A stretch of 15,216 nt of DNA from CAWUKV01 sp963923025 (GTDB lineage: Bacteria; Cyanobacteriota; Cyanobacteriia; Phormidesmidales; Phormidesmidaceae). The stretch is from NCBI GenBank assembly GCA_963923025.1, contig CAWUKV010000146.1:1-15216 (forward strand). The letters run 5' to 3'. The notes beneath the pieces were generated by a model. That model was not told the origin of the DNA and searched no databases. It saw nothing but the letters and a program-made list of their open reading frames with translations. Both the position numbers and the translations under genes were made by a program. Positions 1-6,463 of the stretch are shown here, piece by piece (the first letter of the stretch is position 1; every line of letters begins with the position of its first letter).

Positions 1-542
1 TGCCCCTGAAGCCGCTCTAGCTGTTGGTCCAGCCATTGCAGCTGTTCTGGGTCCAGCCAGCCGGTGTAGTGCTGCGCGCCTTCGGCGTTGAACCCGTTGG
101 AGTTGAGGCCAATCAGGTGAACGCCATTCAAAATTTCGTGGCAGTAGTAGGGCTGACCGGGGGTGCGGTAGCCGTGGTCCTGATACAGGTGGGTGAACTC
201 GTCTAGGGAAACCGTTTCGCGTCGACCCATGTGGTCTTCTAGTACCTGGCCCTGACGCATCAGCACGTCGTGATTACCGGGAACAACGTAGGTGGGGAAG
301 GGCAGCTGAGCCAGCCGGTCCACCAGCCATGTATGGTTGTCGCGCTCGCCGTGCTGCACCAGGTCGCCCGGCAGCAGCAAAAAGTCTAGTCCCTGCCGTT
401 CTAGCCGAGCCAAAATTTGCTCAAAGGATGGAATGCTAACTTCGACCAGATGAAAGCGTTTGGGCGAATCCCAAATGGTGTGGGGTAAGGCGATGTGCAG
501 ATCGCTCACCACGGCAAAGCGAAAGTTTAAGTCAGCCACCAT
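1..542 (-). CDS. Calcineurin-like metallophosphoesterase, 3' end cut by window edge
   Basis: The minus-strand frame is open from ATG at 542 to the window edge (180 residues visible, C-terminus missing). The N-terminal half carries the phosphoesterase metal-binding signature: D14 and H16 in SDLH, D60 in PGD, then N90-H91-D92 in PGNHD. The later metal-binding histidines would lie beyond the edge. This family uses a two-metal centre to hydrolyse phosphomono- or diesters. The substrate cannot be told from this part; cAMP-phosphodiesterase-like and general phosphohydrolase members look alike here. There is no signal peptide, so the protein is probably cytoplasmic. It is divergent from trmB across a 67-bp gap. 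The ATG was chosen because the conserved beta strand RFAVVSDLH follows within ten residues. Confidence 0.93.
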   Translation of the reverse strand, partial: MVADLNFRFAVVSDLHIALPHTIWDSPKRFHLVEVSIPSFEQILARLERQGLDFLLLPGDLVQHGERDNHTWLVDRLAQLPFPTYVVPGNHDVLMRQGQVLEDHMGRRETVSLDEFTHLYQDHGYRTPGQPYYCHEILNGVHLIGLNSNGFNAEGAQHYTGWLDPEQLQWLDQQLERLQG

Positions 543-575
543 CAATTCCCTCCCAATTGGTTCCCGTTCCCACCG

Positions 576-581
576 TAGAAT
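576..581 (+). promoter_or_regulatory. Possible -10 box for trmB
   Basis: TAGAAT (five of six matches to TATAAT) lies in the 67-bp divergent gap, 29 nt before the trmB TTG. No good -35 element is present at 16-18 bp, although a CCAATTGG palindrome occupies 553-560. This is a weak assignment. Confidence 0.25.
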
Positions 582-609
582 AATTTTCTGCCGCTTGTGG
601 TGATTTGCC

Positions 610-1353
610 TTGCCGCCAAACCGCGTCCGTCAACATGTCAACCCCTTTCACATTCAGTACCAGCAGCCGGTCTTACCGCCGGACTGGGACACGATATTTG
701 CCGACCCTAGCCAGCCGGTGCATGTTGATATTGGCTCGGCGAAAGGGCTGTTTCTAAAGGACATGGCGCGGGCTTGCCCGGGCTGGAACTTTGTGGGGCT
801 AGAAATTCGCGAACCGCTGGTGACGCAGGCGCTCAAGTGGCGCGACATGGAAGGCTTTACCAACCTGCACTTCATTTTCTGCAATGCCAACACCTCACTG
901 GGGCCACTGCTGGCTAGTCTGGGGTCGCAGTTTCAGCGGGTCAGCATTCAGTTTCCCGATCCGTGGTTCAAAAAGCGCCACCAAAAGCGGCGGGTGGTGC
1001 AGCCTGGGCTGGTTTTAGAACTGGCTGAGCATTTGCCAGTGAACGGATGGGTATGGTTACAGTCAGACGTAGAGGAGGTCGCTGTAGCCATGCGCGACCA
1101 GTTTCAGCAGAGCCCCTACTTCGTCCCCTCTAGCCCGGACTGGCTAAGTCAAAACCCACTCCCGGCCCAAACCGACCGCGAGCGTGTGACCCTAGCCCAA
1201 GGCAAGCCGGTTTATCGCAAACGCTTTACCCGCAATGACCAGCCCGTTGAACCCCGTACCGGAACCCCCAGCGCCGGAACCGACAGTATCAGAGCCTCCA
1301 ACATCGGAACCCCCGACACTGGAATCTCCGAATCTGGCACCACACCAGCCTGA
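610..1353 (+). CDS. trmB: tRNA (guanine-N7-)-methyltransferase TrmB
   Basis: TrmB uses S-adenosylmethionine to methylate N7 of G46 in the tRNA variable loop. Visible motifs are the N-terminal RVRQHVNP (5-12), the SAM-binding VDIGSAKG (39-46), GLEIRE (63-68), the family hallmark FPDPWFKKRHQKRR (115-128), and the C-terminal TDRERV ... GKPVYRKRF block (188-206). The start must be TTG at 610: an in-frame TGA sits at 601-603, and the conserved N-terminus begins four codons after the TTG. No clear Shine-Dalgarno sequence is seen. The recognisable enzyme ends near residue 208. The last roughly 38 residues are a low-complexity Gly/Thr/Ser/Pro tail that I do not associate with TrmB. That tail is encoded by a 15-bp minisatellite that also encodes the N-terminus of the downstream hydrolase in another frame. 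Confidence 0.96.
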   Translation: MPPNRVRQHVNPFHIQYQQPVLPPDWDTIFADPSQPVHVDIGSAKGLFLKDMARACPGWNFVGLEIREPLVTQALKWRDMEGFTNLHFIFCNANTSLGPLLASLGSQFQRVSIQFPDPWFKKRHQKRRVVQPGLVLELAEHLPVNGWVWLQSDVEEVAVAMRDQFQQSPYFVPSSPDWLSQNPLPAQTDRERVTLAQGKPVYRKRFTRNDQPVEPRTGTPSAGTDSIRASNIGTPDTGISESGTTPA

Positions 1354-2245
1354 GCGAAAGCAACCCAGCTATGTGCTGTTTGCCCAACACGGCTGGGCCG
1401 ACACGAACCGGGACATTGCCCACTGGGCCAATACGCTGGCGGATAATGACGCGGTCGTGGTTGCCCCCGATTTAGGGTTTTGGCGGACCTGGTGGCGGAT
1501 TACCCCGCTGGTAGACGAGGTAGACCGAATTGCGTCGGACTGGCACATCCGTTTTCCCACGGTGCCCAAGCGCATTGTGGGCCATTCTATGGGTGGGCTG
1601 ATTTGGTTGGAGGTGCTGGAACGGCACCCGGAGTGGTGGCCGACAGTGGAGCGGTTCAGCCTGGTGGGGTCTCCTGTGGGTGGGGCCGACCTAGGCCGAA
1701 TTTTGGACCCGTTGGGGCTGGGCATTGGCATGGCCCGCGATTTGGGCCATAACCGTCGGCCATTGGCAGAAAAGGTAGCCCAAGGCGTGCCGACCCAGAT
1801 TGTGACGAGTAACTTTGACGGCGGCAGCGACGGCACGGTCCCGCTCCAGTGTTCTCGGTTTCGCCACGCTCAGTATGTCGAACTCAGCGGCATTCCCCAC
1901 GATACGCTCAAGCGGCATCCCTACGTTGCTCGGGTGGTCCGTCAGTTTTGGCAAACGGCACCCCAGCCCGCCAGTCTTGAAGATGTGCAACTCGATTGGG
2001 TGGTAGCCCAGCTTCAGGGCGTCCCTGGTATGACCGACGCCCACGAGCGCGATTTTGCGCGATCGCAGATCTGGGCTGAGCTGCCGCATCGTCTGACGCT
2101 ACGCACCTGGGTCAATCCCTTTGGTGTCCATCACGTGTTTTTGGCCGACCCTGAGGGGCGCTGTCGGTTTGCCGGGTTTGTCGGCTGGATTCATACCGCA
2201 GGACTGTACAAGACCCTACGGTTGATTCAGGCAGCGTCCCAGTAA
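1235..2245 (+). CDS. Alpha/beta hydrolase (lipase/esterase-like) with proline-rich N-terminus
   Basis: This is a 336-residue alpha/beta-hydrolase-fold protein of unknown substrate. The fold starts at about residue 45 (YVLFAQHGWADT). The nucleophile elbow is GHSMG (116-120, Ser118). The likely acid is Asp199 (GGSDGTVPL) and the likely catalytic His is His222 (GIPHDTLKRHP). After about residue 245 there is an extra C-terminal segment of some 90 residues with no recognised motif. Residues 1-44 are Pro/Glu/Ser-rich with a five-residue repeat (PEPPA, PEPTV, SEPPT, SEPPT, LESPN) and no signal peptide. The gene overlaps trmB by 119 nt, which suggests translational coupling. ATG at 1235 is the only obvious ATG before the fold; a later GTG or other start that skips the repeats is possible. 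Confidence 0.85.
   Translation: MTSPLNPVPEPPAPEPTVSEPPTSEPPTLESPNLAPHQPERKQPSYVLFAQHGWADTNRDIAHWANTLADNDAVVVAPDLGFWRTWWRITPLVDEVDRIASDWHIRFPTVPKRIVGHSMGGLIWLEVLERHPEWWPTVERFSLVGSPVGGADLGRILDPLGLGIGMARDLGHNRRPLAEKVAQGVPTQIVTSNFDGGSDGTVPLQCSRFRHAQYVELSGIPHDTLKRHPYVARVVRQFWQTAPQPASLEDVQLDWVVAQLQGVPGMTDAHERDFARSQIWAELPHRLTLRTWVNPFGVHHVFLADPEGRCRFAGFVGWIHTAGLYKTLRLIQAASQ
1259..1333 (+). repeat. 15-bp degenerate minisatellite translated in two frames
   Basis: Five diverged 15-bp units follow one another (1259, 1274, 1289, 1304, 1319), with a consensus near CCGGAACCCCCAACA. A sixth, weaker unit may follow at 1334. Because 15 is divisible by three, neither frame is broken by copy-number change. The hydrolase frame reads x-E-P-P-x pentads and the trmB frame reads x-G-T-P-x pentads. 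Confidence 0.8.
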
Positions 2246-2302
2246 GGTGCCGCACCAGACAAAATTCACACAGCGAGCAAAATTTCATCAAGAACAATAT
2301 GT

Positions 2303-2479
2303 ATGTATGCGCGTCTAAAAATATGCGCCTATGTTGTAGCAGGGCGGCACAGGCCAACACGGATGCTTAAGGGGACTCTCCAGGCGATGGTGGATAAGTA
2401 TCCGACGGGCGGCCTTACGAGTATCGCGTCGGATATCTTCAGATATCTAAGGAATAGTCCTGCCGCGATCGCGCCCTGA
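2303..2479 (+). CDS. Doubtful small ORF, 58 residues, unknown
   Basis: ATG at 2303 opens a frame of 58 codons ending at TGA 2477-2479, with further in-frame ATGs at 2363 and 2387. It begins MYARLKICAYVV and contains LQAMVDKYPTGG. There is no recognisable domain, no clear ribosome-binding site and no membrane segment. It shares its DNA with several inverted repeats, so the apparent openness may be chance. I regard it as a candidate only. Confidence 0.2.
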   Translation: MYARLKICAYVVAGRHRPTRMLKGTLQAMVDKYPTGGLTSIASDIFRYLRNSPAAIAP

Positions 2480-2549
2480 TTGAGTGAGTAAGGTTGCGTA
2501 AAGCTATGGAACTCCTGACGAACGGAGACCACTATCGCAATCTGACTCA
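2392..2549 (+). promoter_or_regulatory. Structured element: chained alternative hairpins plus long stem-loop
   Basis: Segment GGATA (2392-2396) pairs with TATCC (2399-2403). TATCCGACG (2399-2407) pairs perfectly with CGTCGGATA (2427-2435). GATATCT (2432-2438) pairs perfectly with AGATATC (2441-2447). The middle segments are shared, so the three helices exclude one another, as in attenuator leaders. The first and third have only 2-nt loops, so they would work better as DNA dyads than as RNA hairpins. Downstream, TGAGTAAGGTTGCG (2485-2498) pairs with CGCAATCTGACTCA (2536-2549) in 13 of 14 positions, counting one G-U pair and one A-G mismatch. An inner CTCC (2512-2515)/GGAG (2524-2527) helix and a TGG/CCA helix lie inside it. 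The element could be a structured leader of gtrB, a separate small RNA or a DNA-level operator. No poly-T tract follows, so it is not a standard terminator. Confidence 0.4.
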
Positions 2550-2735
2550 GCTTCTGGTGAATCCTAAAGGAAGTAGAGCCTCAAGGCGGCTCCTGGCTCC
2601 CTCGCTCTAGCTCCGGTTCAGCTTTGATTCAGCGGACTGACGGGCTTAAGAGCGGGTGGATTCGACAGTTGCATCTCTGTGGTTGCGTGCCTGCTAGCGC
2701 GATCTCACCTTCGGTCCCTCGCCTTCTAAATCCCT

Positions 2736-3809
2736 ATGGATAACCTTGAATCCCCGTTTGTCCCCGCCAGTTCGAGCCCTCAGCTGTCCGTTGTGGTGCC
2801 GCTCTACTGCGAGGAGTCGAACATCAACTACCTGTTTGAACGGTTAGAGTCGGTGCTCGATCAGCTGGGCATGAGCTACGAGATCGTCTGCGTTGACGAC
2901 GGTAGCAAAGATCGCACCCTAGAGGGTTTGATTGCTCACCACCACCGCAACCCCCGCATTAAGGTGGTGGCGCTGTCGCGTAACTTTGGCAAAGAAACGG
3001 CCCTGACGGCGGGCATCAACTACACGCGCGGTCAGGCGGTGGTCCCCATCGATGCCGACTTGCAAGACCCGCCAGAGCTAATTGCCGAACTGGTGGAGCG
3101 TTGGCAGGCGGGCTACGACGTCGTCTATGCCAAGCGCCGCACCCGCGAAGGTGAAACCTGGCTGAAAAAGTTCACCGCCAATAGCTTTTACCGCACCATT
3201 GGTCGTATGAGTCAGGTCCCGATTCCCCAGGACACCGGAGATTTTCGCCTGCTAGACCGACAGGTGGTCGAAGCCCTGAAGCAGCTGCCTGAGCGAAACC
3301 GCTTTATGAAAGGTCTGTTTGCCTGGGTGGGATACAAGCAAACCTACATCACCTACGATCGCGCCCCCCGCCACAGTGGCGATACCAAATGGAACTACTG
3401 GAAGCTGTGGAACTTTGCCGTGGACGGCATTACCTCCTTCAGCATGGTGCCGCTGAAGGTGTGGAGCTACGTTGGTATGGGCATCTCAGGGGTGTCGCTG
3501 CTGTATGCGCTGTATCTGGTGATGCGAACCATCCTCAACGGGTCTGACGTGCCAGGTTATGCCTCGCTAATGGTAGCGGTCTTGTTTATGGGCGGGGTGC
3601 AGCTGATTAGCCTGGGCGTGATTGGCGAATACCTGGGCCGGGTGTACGAAGAGGTGAAGGGGCGGCCCCTGTACTTTGTGCGGGAGTTTTATGGCGACCC
3701 GCTGCCCCGCCAAACCCAGGCAGACATGCAGGAGCTGTCGGTAAAAGTCCGAAACGGGAACGGCCATGCCTCGTCCACCGTGGCGTCGGTGCCGGGTAGC
3801 TCAAACTGA
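2736..3809 (+). CDS. gtrB: GtrB-like polyprenyl-phosphate glycosyltransferase (GT2)
   Basis: Members of this family transfer a sugar from a nucleotide-sugar onto polyprenyl phosphate at the cytoplasmic membrane face, making a lipid-linked donor. The GT-A domain shows LSVVVPLYCEE (17-27), VDDGSKD (53-59), SRNFGKETAL (81-90), the metal-binding DADLQDP (106-112), DTGDFRL (166-172) and ERNRFMKGL (186-194). Two membrane helices follow at about 242-264 and 276-298, which is the GtrB/DPMS-like arrangement. The tail after about residue 320 is hydrophilic. Length (357) is near the family norm. The sugar cannot be read from sequence. The gene is followed by a strong terminator (3817-3860), so the downstream VTT gene probably has its own promoter. 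The symbol is assigned by family resemblance to the structurally studied Synechocystis GtrB. Confidence 0.88.
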   Translation: MDNLESPFVPASSSPQLSVVVPLYCEESNINYLFERLESVLDQLGMSYEIVCVDDGSKDRTLEGLIAHHHRNPRIKVVALSRNFGKETALTAGINYTRGQAVVPIDADLQDPPELIAELVERWQAGYDVVYAKRRTREGETWLKKFTANSFYRTIGRMSQVPIPQDTGDFRLLDRQVVEALKQLPERNRFMKGLFAWVGYKQTYITYDRAPRHSGDTKWNYWKLWNFAVDGITSFSMVPLKVWSYVGMGISGVSLLYALYLVMRTILNGSDVPGYASLMVAVLFMGGVQLISLGVIGEYLGRVYEEVKGRPLYFVREFYGDPLPRQTQADMQELSVKVRNGNGHASSTVASVPGSSN

Positions 3810-3816
3810 GAATCAG

Positions 3817-3860
3817 CGATGGTGGCGTTGAGTGACGCTGCTCAGCCCCACCATCGTTTT
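3817..3860 (+). terminator. Rho-independent terminator after gtrB
   Basis: CGATGGTGG (3817-3825) pairs perfectly with CCACCATCG (3848-3856), with an inner TGAG (3829-3832)/CTCA (3841-3844) helix. A TTTT run follows at 3857-3860 and the U-rich stretch continues after one G. It begins eight bases past the gtrB stop. Confidence 0.8.
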
Positions 3861-3912
3861 GCTTCTAAAGACTAATTTGTAAAACCTAAAAGACTGATTA
3901 GACCTTTTATCT

Positions 3913-4575
3913 ATGGCTGCTAAATCTAAGCTTAAGAACCCAGTCGTACTCTTATTCCTTTTCTGTCTGGCGGCAACGGCAGCAGCCATGTGGGGCATGG
4001 GCGGCATCGATACCGACAAGATGCAGGCCATGCTAGAGCGAGCCGGGATTTGGGCCCCGATTATCTATATTGCAATTTATACCTTCGCTACAGTATTGGT
4101 CTTGCCCTCCACGGCGCTTAACCTGGCAGGCGGCGCATTGTTTGGCCCCTGGATGGGGACGCTGTGGACCAGCATCGGTGCCATTATCGCGGCAATTGTC
4201 GCCTTTGGCTTTACGCGCACCATTGGGCGCAGCCTGGTCGAAAAACGCCTGGGGGGGTACTGGCGCACCCTCGATGCTGAGATTCACCAGGGCGGTCTGT
4301 TTTACATGTTCTCGATTCGGCTGCTGCCCATCATTCCCTACGGGCTGGTCAATTTTGCGGCGGGCCTGACGTCGATTAGCTTCAAAGACTATGTGCTAGG
4401 TACCGCGTTGGGAACGGTACCCGGGGTCTTGCCCTTTGTGATGCTGGGTAGTTCCGGTCTGCAGACTCTGCAAACCGGTGATGTACTGCCGCTGGTCGGG
4501 GCGCTGACGCTGATTGGTCTGCTGGTGGGTGGGGCTGCCTGGTATCGACGGCGACGATCGCCCAAAAAGCTATAG
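3913..4575 (+). CDS. VTT/TVP38-family (DedA superfamily) membrane protein
   Basis: This 220-residue integral membrane protein belongs to the VTT (SNARE-associated, TVP38/TMEM64) family. Visible marks are an N-terminal helix (9-29), a helix at about 48-72, the conserved GGALFGPWMG (73-82), a helix to about 100, then the core RLLPIIPYGLVNFAAG (136-151), FKDYVLGT (157-164) and GTVPG (167-171), and a final helix at about 190-210 with a basic RRRR tail. The re-entrant-loop arginine and proline residues typical of the family are present. Relatives act as lipid scramblases, and some bacterial DedA proteins move undecaprenyl phosphate. A role in recycling the polyprenyl carrier used by the neighbouring glycosyltransferases is therefore plausible but inferred. 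Confidence 0.9.
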   Translation: MAAKSKLKNPVVLLFLFCLAATAAAMWGMGGIDTDKMQAMLERAGIWAPIIYIAIYTFATVLVLPSTALNLAGGALFGPWMGTLWTSIGAIIAAIVAFGFTRTIGRSLVEKRLGGYWRTLDAEIHQGGLFYMFSIRLLPIIPYGLVNFAAGLTSISFKDYVLGTALGTVPGVLPFVMLGSSGLQTLQTGDVLPLVGALTLIGLLVGGAAWYRRRRSPKKL

Positions 4576-4608
4576 CTCAACGCCCGGTTCGAATCAGGTC
4601 GTAGGGGC

Positions 4609-4637
4609 CAGGGCACACTTAGGAGCAGGGCGCACTT
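4609..4637. repeat. Imperfect direct repeat, 17-bp period
   Basis: CAGGGCACACTT (4609-4620) recurs as CAGGGCGCACTT (4626-4637) with one mismatch. The pair is directly followed by the 10-bp palindrome GGCCTAGGCC (4642-4651). It is the first of three different repeat pairs between the VTT and GT-C genes. Confidence 0.7.
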
Positions 4638-4658
4638 GTTGGGCCTAGGCCTTGTATG

Positions 4659-4694
4659 TCTAGCGATCGTTAATAATCTAGCGATCGTTAATAA
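4659..4694. repeat. Perfect 18-bp tandem repeat with CGATCG core
   Basis: TCTAGCGATCGTTAATAA occurs twice without a gap (4659-4676 and 4677-4694). Each copy contains the CGATCG palindrome and an AT-rich TTAATAA part. It lies 52 bp before the GTG start of the GT-C gene, a position suited to a regulatory site, though a replication slippage product is equally possible. Confidence 0.85.
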
Positions 4695-4707
4695 CGCCTC
4701 CTCACAG

Positions 4708-4733
4708 CAGACCCGTCCTGACAGACCCGTCCT
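4708..4733. repeat. Direct repeat CAGACCCGTCCT, 14-bp period
   Basis: CAGACCCGTCCT occurs at 4708-4719 and 4722-4733, separated by GA. It ends 12 bp before the first possible start codon of the GT-C gene, so it would lie in the 5' untranslated region or around the ribosome-binding site. Confidence 0.8.
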
Positions 4734-4745
4734 TATCGGTCTATT

Positions 4746-6419
4746 GTGAAGGGCCTGGATATAAAAACCATTATGAAAAGTTTCGAAAAGCCGTCGTTTG
4801 AATCAGGGTTGCTGCTGAGCCTGCTGGTGATCGTTCTGCTGCGGTTTTGGCTGCTTGGGCAGCACGAGCTTTGGTATGACGAAGCGCTATCGCTGCTGCT
4901 GTCGTCTGGGCAGCGGCTCAACTACAGCGATCCAGGGATGGATCCAGTTGCCCTGAAAGAGTACAGCGCGTTACTGGCTATTCCCGCCGGGTCGCCTGTC
5001 GAGGCCGTCAAGAACGTGCTCAAAGGCATTCTGGGCGATGTCCACCCACCGCTGTTCTACTTGAGTCAGCATCTATGGATGCGGCTGTTTGGGGCAGGCG
5101 AGGTGGCGCAGCGGAGTCTGGTCGCGCTGACGGGGGTGGGGACGGTGGCAGCAGCTTACGGCTTGGGCCGGACGCTGATGGACTTTCGGGGCGCGCTGGT
5201 CTTCACCGCGCTGGTAGCGTTTAACCCGTTTTTGCTGTCCCATGCGCTCAATTTGCGGATGTATACGCTGCTGGTGCTGTGGACGCTGCTGAGTCAGTGG
5301 GCGCTGGTGGCGCTGATGCGGGGTGACCAGGAACGGCGCTGGCGGGGCGGACAGCGGCTGTTGCTGATGGGTGCGATCGCACTCTCGGTCGCAGCGGGGC
5401 TGTTAACTCAATACCTTTTCATTTACTGCCTAATTTCGCTGGGCATTTTGGTGCTGGTGATGGGGTGGCGTCGCTGGCTACAGTACGGGCTGTGTCTGGC
5501 GACGGGCGGTCTATTGGCTGTTCCTTGGGCGGTTTGGGGCACCCGGCAGCAGCTGCGGAACCGGGGCGGGTCACTCAGCCAGGTTGCGGGTGACGGCAAT
5601 CCGGTAGTACGCCACGTTCAAGACCTGCTGCAAACCCTGGGCGATCATCTGGTACTGGGCCGCTGGACAGCCGGGTTCGATCCCATTGCCGCAGATATCA
5701 AGCCCGTGGCCGTGGGGGTAGGTGCGATCGCGCTGCTCTTCTTAGGCATTTGCATTTTAGGCATCTACAGCCGGGGGCGCTATCGGCTGCTGCTGGCCGG
5801 TGTGGTGCTGGGGCTGGGGCCGCTGTTGGTCGCCTGGACGCTGGACATTGTTGGCAACAGCTACACGGTGGGGTTTGGCTGGGGACGAACAACTATCGTA
5901 GCGGTACCGGGTTGTCTGCTGCTGATATCCGGCTGGATACTGTCGCTGTCACGGCGATGGCAGGGGGTCGCGATGGGAGCGCTGCTGGCTCTCTATTTTG
6001 TGGTGGGGGTGGGCGATCAGGTGCTGCGAGAGCGGGATACCTTCCGCACGGTCAACGAATGGATTGAGCAGGAGCCCAGCCGGTCAACGCTGGTGGCCAT
6101 GAACTCGCGGGCCTGGGGCAATGTCACTCGGCTGGCCCATACGGTTGATGCCGACCTGCCCGTAGAACTGCTAGCGACGGACTCGGTGGACCTTGCCGCT
6201 GCCCTAGATGCAGCCTTGACAGCAGCGACCTATGACCGTGTGCTGTGGCTCCAAACACCGTTTCCAGTCTGGAAAACGCCGGACGCTGATGAGTTTGCCA
6301 GCCAAACCCAGACCGTAGCCACAACCATCGAAACGGACTACACACTGGTGCAAGATACCGAAACCATCGGCACGATGAAGCTGGATCGATTTGAGCTGCG
6401 TCTGTACGAGCGCCGCTAG
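4746..6419 (+). CDS. GT-C family membrane glycosyltransferase (GT39/PMT_2-like)
   Basis: This is a 557-residue polytopic protein. After a short cytosolic N-terminus the first helix (21-39) leads to the loop HELWYDEALSLL (40-51), the GT-C acidic motif. DVHPPLFY (98-105) and NLRMYTLL (169-176) also match the PMT_2/ArnT-like group, which transfers sugars from polyprenyl-phosphate donors on the outer membrane face. More helices continue to about residue 425, then a soluble domain of about 120 residues follows (NEWIEQEP onward), presumably extracytoplasmic. The start is uncertain: GTG at 4746 or ATG at 4773 (residue 10), the latter giving the more usual short N-terminus. Neither has a clear Shine-Dalgarno sequence. 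The acceptor is unknown. The nearby gtrB product is the obvious donor-making partner. Confidence 0.85.
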   Translation: MKGLDIKTIMKSFEKPSFESGLLLSLLVIVLLRFWLLGQHELWYDEALSLLLSSGQRLNYSDPGMDPVALKEYSALLAIPAGSPVEAVKNVLKGILGDVHPPLFYLSQHLWMRLFGAGEVAQRSLVALTGVGTVAAAYGLGRTLMDFRGALVFTALVAFNPFLLSHALNLRMYTLLVLWTLLSQWALVALMRGDQERRWRGGQRLLLMGAIALSVAAGLLTQYLFIYCLISLGILVLVMGWRRWLQYGLCLATGGLLAVPWAVWGTRQQLRNRGGSLSQVAGDGNPVVRHVQDLLQTLGDHLVLGRWTAGFDPIAADIKPVAVGVGAIALLFLGICILGIYSRGRYRLLLAGVVLGLGPLLVAWTLDIVGNSYTVGFGWGRTTIVAVPGCLLLISGWILSLSRRWQGVAMGALLALYFVVGVGDQVLRERDTFRTVNEWIEQEPSRSTLVAMNSRAWGNVTRLAHTVDADLPVELLATDSVDLAAALDAALTAATYDRVLWLQTPFPVWKTPDADEFASQTQTVATTIETDYTLVQDTETIGTMKLDRFELRLYERR

Positions 6420-6436
6420 TGCCCAGTCCTGGGCAC
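6419..6436. terminator. Palindrome between convergent genes, possible bidirectional terminator
   Basis: GTGCCCAG and CTGGGCAC form perfect 8-bp arms around a TC spacer, starting on the last base of the GT-C stop codon. A weaker inverted repeat GGTCA/TGACC follows at 6444-6464, reaching the stop codon of the convergent gene. There is no T tract on either side, so termination is only a suggestion. Confidence 0.45.
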
Positions 6437-6463
6437 ACAAGATGGTCAGCACACCAGATTGAC

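Larger units (their letters stand above)
2246..2735. other. 490-bp intergenic region rich in inverted repeats
   Basis: No recognisable protein gene lies between the hydrolase stop and the gtrB ATG. The stretch contains a marginal 58-codon ORF (2303-2479), a dense set of inverted repeats (2392-2549) and a 5-bp hairpin GAGCC/GGCTC (2577-2591). One HIP1 octamer is at 2465. No tRNA, tmRNA, 6S RNA or known riboswitch core was recognised, and no strong promoter was seen just before gtrB. Confidence 0.6.

Noticed and set aside
1480..1752. Long alternative frames inside the hydrolase, MATE and GT-C genes
   Set aside because: They are GC-rich shadow frames lying wholly inside genes with clear family motifs, and none shows a recognisable domain.
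2329..2532. 67-residue minus-strand ORF in the gtrB upstream region
   Set aside because: It runs antisense to the structured element with no start signals or family resemblance, and its openness is explained by the inverted repeats and chance.
2246..2735. A known RNA gene (6S, tmRNA, SRP RNA, RNase P RNA) in the 490-bp gap
   Set aside because: None of the conserved cores of these RNAs could be found. The stems seen do not match their architecture.
4589..4606. tRNA T-arm-like GGTTCGAATC after the VTT gene
   Set aside because: The flanking bases do not form the five-pair T stem, and no acceptor, D or anticodon arm can be drawn around it.
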